From contig NZ_CP038498.1 of the NCBI RefSeq assembly GCF_012427845.1, positions 1,364,001 to 1,428,000 on the forward strand: 64,000 nucleotides of DNA, read 5' to 3'. The DNA comes from Pectobacterium punjabense (lineage in GTDB: Bacteria; Pseudomonadota; Gammaproteobacteria; Enterobacterales; Enterobacteriaceae). The notes beneath the pieces are model-generated. The model saw only the letters and a list, made by a program, of their open reading frames with translations, ran no database searches and had not been told where the DNA came from. This document shows, piece after piece, positions 59,512 through 64,000 of this stretch (the first letter of the stretch is position 1; every line of letters starts with the position of its first letter). The position numbers were made by a program, and so were the translations under genes.

Positions 59512-60476
59512 CCGTGTCTGATAGCACGGATGTGAATCCAGTAATCTGTGGTGTGCACGATAGCGATAGGCATGGTTTGCGCGAGCGAATCCAGCGTGTA
59601 GTTAATGTCATTGAGGGGGAAATTTCCGCTGACGCGTAAATCAGCGATGGCAGGGTCGAGCCTGATGATGCCTGGCGTGTAGTCGCGTAGCGAATTAATC
59701 ACCGAAGCGAGTGAACGATCGCGGACTTCAAGTCGACCTTTCAGCCAGGCCATTTCTGATTCTGGCGTAATAGCGACCTGATAGAGCGTTGCGTCATCGA
59801 ACCATACGCCTTGACCCGCATTAAGGCGCAGGCTTTGCCCGGCTCGGTTGGTAATTTTGGCGATGTTATCCAGTACGCCGACGTGTACGCCGCCGCTTTC
59901 ATAGCGCACGTTCACATTGGCCTGGAGGGCGACAATATCACCCATTTGGGTCGCGATAACGAAGGGACGTTGGGTATCGGATCTGATTTCCGCGAAAATG
60001 CCCCCGGTGTGCAGGGAGACCTGACGTGCATGGCTCTCGGGTTGTACATTAACGTCGACGGCGGTACGCGCATTGAGCATGATCGCACTGCCGTCGCTGA
60101 GTGACACTTGCTGGCGCTGTGCTGTCGCGGTTTTCATATCAGACAGTAGTGGCGACAGCGGGTAGTGCTGATTGAGCAATAGACTGCTCAACGAGGCGAT
60201 AGCGACCATGCCTAATCCGTATTGCAACACTTTTCGCCGCCCCGACGGCGCTAACAACGCCTGACGAATCGGGTCGTTGGGTAACGCGGCGAGAAGCGGT
60301 TGAAATTGCCCCAACGTTTGCTCGATGCGCTGGCAGGCGCGCTCATGCAGGACGTTTTCATCTCGCCAATGGCGGTAATCGTCATAGTCGGTCTGCGTTG
60401 CTTCACCGGACCGCAGCAATACCATCCATTCAATTGCCTGCTCGGCAATTGGGTCATCCATGTGTCTTCTGGCCAT
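59508..60476 (-). CDS. FecR-type sigma regulator
   Basis: A 322-aa cell-surface-signalling regulator. The N-terminal cytoplasmic DUF4880 domain (PIAEQAIEWMVLLRSGE, DYRHWRDENVLHERACQRIEQ) contacts the sigma factor. One TM helix (about 83-101, GLGMVAIASLSSLLLN) precedes the periplasmic FecR domain (TAVDVNVQPESHARQVSLHTGGIF). The C-terminal part resembles the E. coli FecR segment that binds the receptor (LRVSGNFPLNDINYTLDSLAQTMPI). ATG 60476 has AGGTG upstream; GTG 60485 is possible. It starts 9 bp after the sigma gene. Confidence 0.9.
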   Translation of the reverse strand: MARRHMDDPIAEQAIEWMVLLRSGEATQTDYDDYRHWRDENVLHERACQRIEQTLGQFQPLLAALPNDPIRQALLAPSGRRKVLQYGLGMVAIASLSSLLLNQHYPLSPLLSDMKTATAQRQQVSLSDGSAIMLNARTAVDVNVQPESHARQVSLHTGGIFAEIRSDTQRPFVIATQMGDIVALQANVNVRYESGGVHVGVLDNIAKITNRAGQSLRLNAGQGVWFDDATLYQVAITPESEMAWLKGRLEVRDRSLASVINSLRDYTPGIIRLDPAIADLRVSGNFPLNDINYTLDSLAQTMPIAIVHTTDYWIHIRAIRHG

Positions 60477-60485
60477 GCGGTTCAC

Positions 60486-61007
60486 CTATAAATCACTGCT
60501 GTCTTGTGTTGCCAGGTAGCAGTTGGTGAGTGCTTTGGCGATATATTTTCTTACCATGCTGACGGAAACATCAAGCTTTTCGGCAATGTCGGCGTAGGTC
60601 ATCCCATCAAGCTGGCTGTACAAAAAAGCCCGCCGTGCATTGGTAGACAGTCCGTCCAAGGCTTGATCGATAGTCAACAGTGCTTCTATTAACAGTTGCT
60701 GATCTTCCGGCGAGGGATGGTGAAATTCTGGCTTACTTGCCAGTGCCGTGAGATAGGCTTTTTCCAGATCGCGCCGACGCCAGTTTTCGTACAACACACG
60801 TTTAGCCAGCGTGGTCAGCATCGCTCGTGGCTCCTGCACGCTGGCGAGATCGGGTAGCGAGGCTAAACGTAAAAATGCTTCTGAGGCAACGTCTTCCGCT
60901 TCACAGCCGTAAGCAATACGGCGGCGTAATCGGTCCGTTAACCAGCGATAATCGCTGCGAAAAATAAGCGACAGTAAGTCGGTTTTTTTAACAGACTCGG
61001 TATACAT
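60486..61007 (-). CDS. FecI-type ECF sigma factor
   Basis: A 173-aa sigma-70-family extracytoplasmic-function factor. Region 2 (about 10-80: LTDRLRRRIAYGCEAEDVASEAFLRLA, RAMLTTLAKRVLYENWRRR) and region 4 (about 112-165: ALDGLSTNARRAFLYSQLDGMTYADIAEKLDVSVSMVRKYIAKAL) are present, with the FecI-type S-VRKYIAKA recognition helix. AGGA precedes the ATG. It is the first gene of the sigma-antisigma pair and is divergent from the TonB-dependent receptor. Expected targets are the three similar promoter sequences in this region. Confidence 0.93.
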   Translation of the reverse strand: MYTESVKKTDLLSLIFRSDYRWLTDRLRRRIAYGCEAEDVASEAFLRLASLPDLASVQEPRAMLTTLAKRVLYENWRRRDLEKAYLTALASKPEFHHPSPEDQQLLIEALLTIDQALDGLSTNARRAFLYSQLDGMTYADIAEKLDVSVSMVRKYIAKALTNCYLATQDSSDL

Positions 61008-61493
61008 GGGGAATCCTCAGCAACATAAACCACAACCTAAACAGACAATCTTTGAACCGGGATACCCCGAGGCCGCCAATACAGGGAAATTCGTTATTTC
61101 CGAATAAGAGCATTCTGTCTTGCGTTTTTAAGACAAAACACGGAAGAGTCAAACAACGATTTTCTTATATGTTTATTTAAAATTGTTATGTTGCTAAGAA
61201 ATTTGTAAAAAAAGCCAGTTGGGGAGCGTGGAAGAGCAGAGTGAAGGAGAGAAATCGAGGTTCCAGACAGATTTATCCTTGTCTGACAGGCGATTATTCT
61301 TCTTCCCGAATCAGGATGAATAGGTTGGTTTTAGTAGAAAAAGGTATCCGGCGTTTTTTCAATCAGGCTGATTATTGTTAGATGAAATTTTATTCATAAA
61401 AAAAAATTATTGCTGTCACTTTTTCATCGTCATTGCACAACTCATACGAAGACCAATAAAAACTGATTTGTTGAAGCAATTGACGAGGGAAAT
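61008..61493. promoter_or_regulatory. Divergent sigma/receptor control region with third FecI-type promoter
   Basis: In this 486-bp region TGTCACTTTTTC (61414-61425) and TCATTGCACAACTCAT (61429-61444) match the -10 and downstream blocks of the tonB and tldE copies, preceded by an A-tract (61398-61406). They lie about 50-80 bp before the receptor ATG. No convincing Fur box was seen. On the minus strand TTGACT near 61152 might be a -35 for the sigma gene, without a good -10. Nothing else is recognisable. Confidence 0.6.
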
Positions 61494-63872
61494 ATGAAAA
61501 AACGAGATGGTATCTCTCCCGCTCTGGGGCTGGGTTTTAAGCAACGCCTGCTTCTCACCAAAATGTTGACGATCAATACCGCTCTATTTGTCGGTGCGGC
61601 GACCTTACCGATTGCCGCCTATGCGGCGGGTGAGAATGACACGATTGCCTTTTCTATTCCGGCCGGTGACCTGCAAAAAGGATTGCTGGCAATCGCCAAC
61701 CAAAGTCAGCAGACCCTCTCATTTAATCCTGCCTTGGTGGCGAATTATCAAAGCGCCGCGCTGAAGGGCAATTATTCGACGCGTCAGGCTATTTTGCGCT
61801 TATTACAGGGGACGCCGTTATTATTGACGACCACCGATAACGGTACGCTGACCATTATTTCTTCCCGCGCCAACGATGCGGAAGTGGCGCAGGCCAGCGA
61901 TAACGCGCTGCCAGCGATTACTGTCAACGCCGGCAGCGAAGATGAAACGGTATTGAACCCTGGCACTTCGTCGTCAGCCTTACGTACCAGCACCTCGTTA
62001 CAGCAAACGGCGCAGTCGGTTCAGGTCATCAGTAACAAACTGATTACGGAACGTCAGGCGACGTCACTGGAGGATGTACTGAAAAACTCGGGTAGCGTTG
62101 TCGCCGTTAAGTCAAACCGTGGTGAACCGACCTACTGGATACGCGGCTATGCGGTTACCTCTGGGGCAACGGATGGGCTATCCGGGTCCAGCAATGCAGG
62201 GATTGGCCGTGGCACTGAGATCGAGGGGGTTGAACGCGTCGAAGTGCTGAAAGGGCCACAGTCCGTGCTGGCGGGCAGCAGCTCGGCGGCGGGGACGATC
62301 AACGTGGTGCGTAAAAAACCGGTGACGGAACCGCTACGTCGAGTGAAAGTGGAAACGGCAAGCTACGGCGAGATAAAAACGTCGTTCGATTTAGGCGATG
62401 CCATTACCGAGGACAAGTCCTGGAGCTATCGCCTCAATGCATCCAGCATGAAGTCACGCAATGCCTTTCCTGACTTTAATGGCAATCACAGTGACTATTT
62501 AGCACCTGCGTTTACGTGGAAAAATGACAACACCACGCTGACGTTTGGGGCGGAAACCAGCCAGAACCGGCGTTCTGGCCCCGCGGGCACCGTGTATCTC
62601 AACGGCGCTATCCAGCAGTTGCCTAAATACCGTCTTGGTGACAAAGACGATCATAATAAAACCAAGACCACCAATACGTATTATGAGCTGGAGCAAAAGC
62701 TCGTTAACGATTGGACATTCAACAGCAAAGCGGGCTTTCAGAGTACCGCGTCTCAGATGAAGCTGAATGAAACGCTGGCCATCGCACCTAATGGAGCTAA
62801 AGTCAGCCACCCGCTGGCCTATAAATCTACCAATCAGACATTTAGCCTGCAAAATGATATTCGGGGGAAAATTGAGACGGGGCCTGTCACCCAGACCGTA
62901 TTGTTCGGCCATGACTATAAGCATGAACGTTATGCCAGCTACGATAATGATTTTATTCTGTTGAATAATGGGAATATCTATAACTCGGATTCTCTCTCTT
63001 TCCCTGGCATCGGTGAACCAAGCTATCGCTCTTACACAACGAAATTAATCCAGAGCGGTTTCCTGTTTCAGGATCAGATCGATGTGTTTGATCGCCTGCA
63101 TTTCCAGCTCTCGGTTAAACGCTCGACGTGGAATAACACGTATCTGGTCGGCGCAATGCCATCGGCCTTTACCACCAGCAAATGGATACCTAACTATGGC
63201 GTCAGCTTCGATATCACGCCAGATGTGACAATTTATGCCAATTTGCTGAACAGTTTTAGCGGTAATGCCGCGGTTACGCGTACCGGCATCCAACTGCCAC
63301 CGACCACCGGGCAATCGAAGGAAGCGGGGCTGAAATTTAGCCTGCTGGAAGACGATCTGACGCTAACAACGGCGGTATTCAATATTGAGCAAAATAACCT
63401 GAGGGTGACGGATGCTAACGGCTTTCCGATCGCCTCCACCGGGAGAAAAAGCGAAGGGTTTGATGTCGATTTGAATGGTACGCTTTTGCCGGGATGGGAT
63501 GTTTCAGCCAGTTATACCTACTCCACCAGCAAAGACCCAGGTACGGTGACATATCGGACCAACACGCCGCGCCATACCGCCAATATTTGGACGTCTTATG
63601 AGGTTCAGTCCGGTCGCTATCAGGGCTTTGGTGCCTCTGCCGGGATTAGCGGAACATCAAAAACCGAGAACGGGGATACGCGTCAAACCTTCACCATTGG
63701 AAGCCAGGCCTCCACGGACGTCACCGTCTTTTATCGTCAGCCAATCTGGTCAGTCACCTTTGGTGCCAATAACGTCTTCGATCGCGATATCTACTACACC
63801 AGCACGACACCGTTGTATATCGGTATGAAAGAAGGGCGGACATGGCGTCTCACCGGAACGTACTCGTTCTGA
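61494..63872 (+). CDS. TonB-dependent transducer/receptor with STN signalling domain
   Basis: A 792-aa outer-membrane receptor. A long signal peptide ends near AYA-A (residue 44). The STN signalling domain (about 49-125; IAFSIPAGDLQKGLLAIANQSQQTLSF) is followed by a TonB-box-like ALPAITVNA (139-147), the plug (RGEPTYWIRGY, GVERVEVLKGPQSVLAGSSSAAGTINVV) and a 22-strand barrel ending in TWRLTGTYSF with terminal Phe. Layout is that of ferric-siderophore transducers (FecA/FpvA group). GAGGG precedes the ATG. It signals through the adjacent FecR/FecI-type pair. The ligand is unknown; no periplasmic binding protein or ABC permease is adjacent. Confidence 0.93.
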   Translation: MKKRDGISPALGLGFKQRLLLTKMLTINTALFVGAATLPIAAYAAGENDTIAFSIPAGDLQKGLLAIANQSQQTLSFNPALVANYQSAALKGNYSTRQAILRLLQGTPLLLTTTDNGTLTIISSRANDAEVAQASDNALPAITVNAGSEDETVLNPGTSSSALRTSTSLQQTAQSVQVISNKLITERQATSLEDVLKNSGSVVAVKSNRGEPTYWIRGYAVTSGATDGLSGSSNAGIGRGTEIEGVERVEVLKGPQSVLAGSSSAAGTINVVRKKPVTEPLRRVKVETASYGEIKTSFDLGDAITEDKSWSYRLNASSMKSRNAFPDFNGNHSDYLAPAFTWKNDNTTLTFGAETSQNRRSGPAGTVYLNGAIQQLPKYRLGDKDDHNKTKTTNTYYELEQKLVNDWTFNSKAGFQSTASQMKLNETLAIAPNGAKVSHPLAYKSTNQTFSLQNDIRGKIETGPVTQTVLFGHDYKHERYASYDNDFILLNNGNIYNSDSLSFPGIGEPSYRSYTTKLIQSGFLFQDQIDVFDRLHFQLSVKRSTWNNTYLVGAMPSAFTTSKWIPNYGVSFDITPDVTIYANLLNSFSGNAAVTRTGIQLPPTTGQSKEAGLKFSLLEDDLTLTTAVFNIEQNNLRVTDANGFPIASTGRKSEGFDVDLNGTLLPGWDVSASYTYSTSKDPGTVTYRTNTPRHTANIWTSYEVQSGRYQGFGASAGISGTSKTENGDTRQTFTIGSQASTDVTVFYRQPIWSVTFGANNVFDRDIYYTSTTPLYIGMKEGRTWRLTGTYSF

Positions 63873-64000
63873 TAACCCGTCTAGCGGATGGCCTGCATGG
63901 TCATCCAGACGAATTCGCAGGTAGAAACGGCGCATGAGCGTGAAAGAAGCGAGTACGACAAGACCGAGCATCGGCCAGATTCTGGTGCCCTATTGGCTGA
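63873..64000. other. Right-edge sequence, unassigned
   Basis: Minus-strand frames contain a hydrophobic stretch (MLGLVVLASFTLMRRFYLRIR, 63909-63971) that could be the end of a membrane protein coming from the right, but a stop codon lies at the window edge in that frame and the frame runs into the receptor gene. It may be frameshifted or non-coding. I assign no gene. Confidence 0.3.

Noticed and set aside
61006..61107. A 33-codon plus-strand ORF starting at the sigma gene start, a possible RiPP-like precursor
   Set aside because: No ribosome-binding site, no leader/core pattern, no cysteine or Ser/Thr-rich core; it overlaps the likely sigma-gene promoter.
61369..61387. Fur box near the receptor promoter
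   Set aside because: Only about 8 of 19 positions agree with the consensus; too weak to report.
63750..63971. 73-codon minus-strand ORF at the right edge
   Set aside because: More than half is antisense to the receptor gene; the hydrophobic start may be a fragment of a neighbouring gene but cannot be assigned.

Overview
This window is chromosomal DNA of an enterobacterium. It fits a soft-rot Pectobacteriaceae, most likely Pectobacterium; that is an inference from overall protein similarity, gene order and intergenic repeats, and no search was run. Nearly all proteins align by eye with Escherichia coli K-12 core proteins, often at identical length (NrdA 761, NrdB 376, UraA 429, BepA 487, Upp 208, Hda 233 aa). 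The order is E. coli-like in blocks that are rearranged relative to each other. No rRNA, tRNA, prophage, transposase or CRISPR array was seen.

Layout. 1-4.4 kb: copA (cut by the left edge), divergent cueR, ybbJ-qmcA. 4.6-6.2 kb: a chemoreceptor. 6.4-11.2 kb: yfaE-nrdB-nrdA and ubiG (minus strand), then gyrA (plus). 14.2-20.5 kb: the Rcs phosphorelay, rcsC against rcsD-rcsB, with an MFS transporter gene just upstream of rcsD. 22.1-29.5 kb: the menaquinone operon menF-D-H-B-C-E. 29.6-32.9 kb: yfaZ, tyrP (with TyrR boxes) and yfaY. 33.3-38.9 kb: cnoX-ybbO-tesA and ybbA-ybbP, which in E. coli belong with the copA-qmcA block. 39-50 kb: purM-purN, upp-uraA, hda, bepA-yfgD, gcvR-bcp, dapA-bamC, purC. 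50.3-52.9 kb: yeaL and tmcA.

The least ordinary part is 52.9-63.9 kb. It holds a FecI-type ECF sigma factor, a FecR-type anti-sigma regulator and a TonB-dependent receptor with an N-terminal signalling domain. Next to them lie a private TonB-ExbB-ExbD set, a second-type TldE/TldD protease pair and a thioredoxin-domain protein with an unrecognised C-terminal region. Three similar promoter-like sequences, of the kind I remember in front of E. coli fecA, precede the receptor gene, the tonB operon and the tldE operon. I read this as one cell-surface-signalling regulon that couples outer-membrane import to cytoplasmic peptide processing. No ABC transporter and no clear Fur box was found, so the cargo is unknown.

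Small-scale features include a family of multi-hairpin intergenic repeats (four copies, with base changes that keep the stems paired), a 138-bp MITE-like element between menF and menD, a very hairpin-rich 480-bp intergenic region at a synteny break, three tandem mini-palindromes in the gyrA leader, a CopA with three metal-binding domains, and non-ATG starts (rcsC TTG, hda CTG, tonB GTG, menF GTG).
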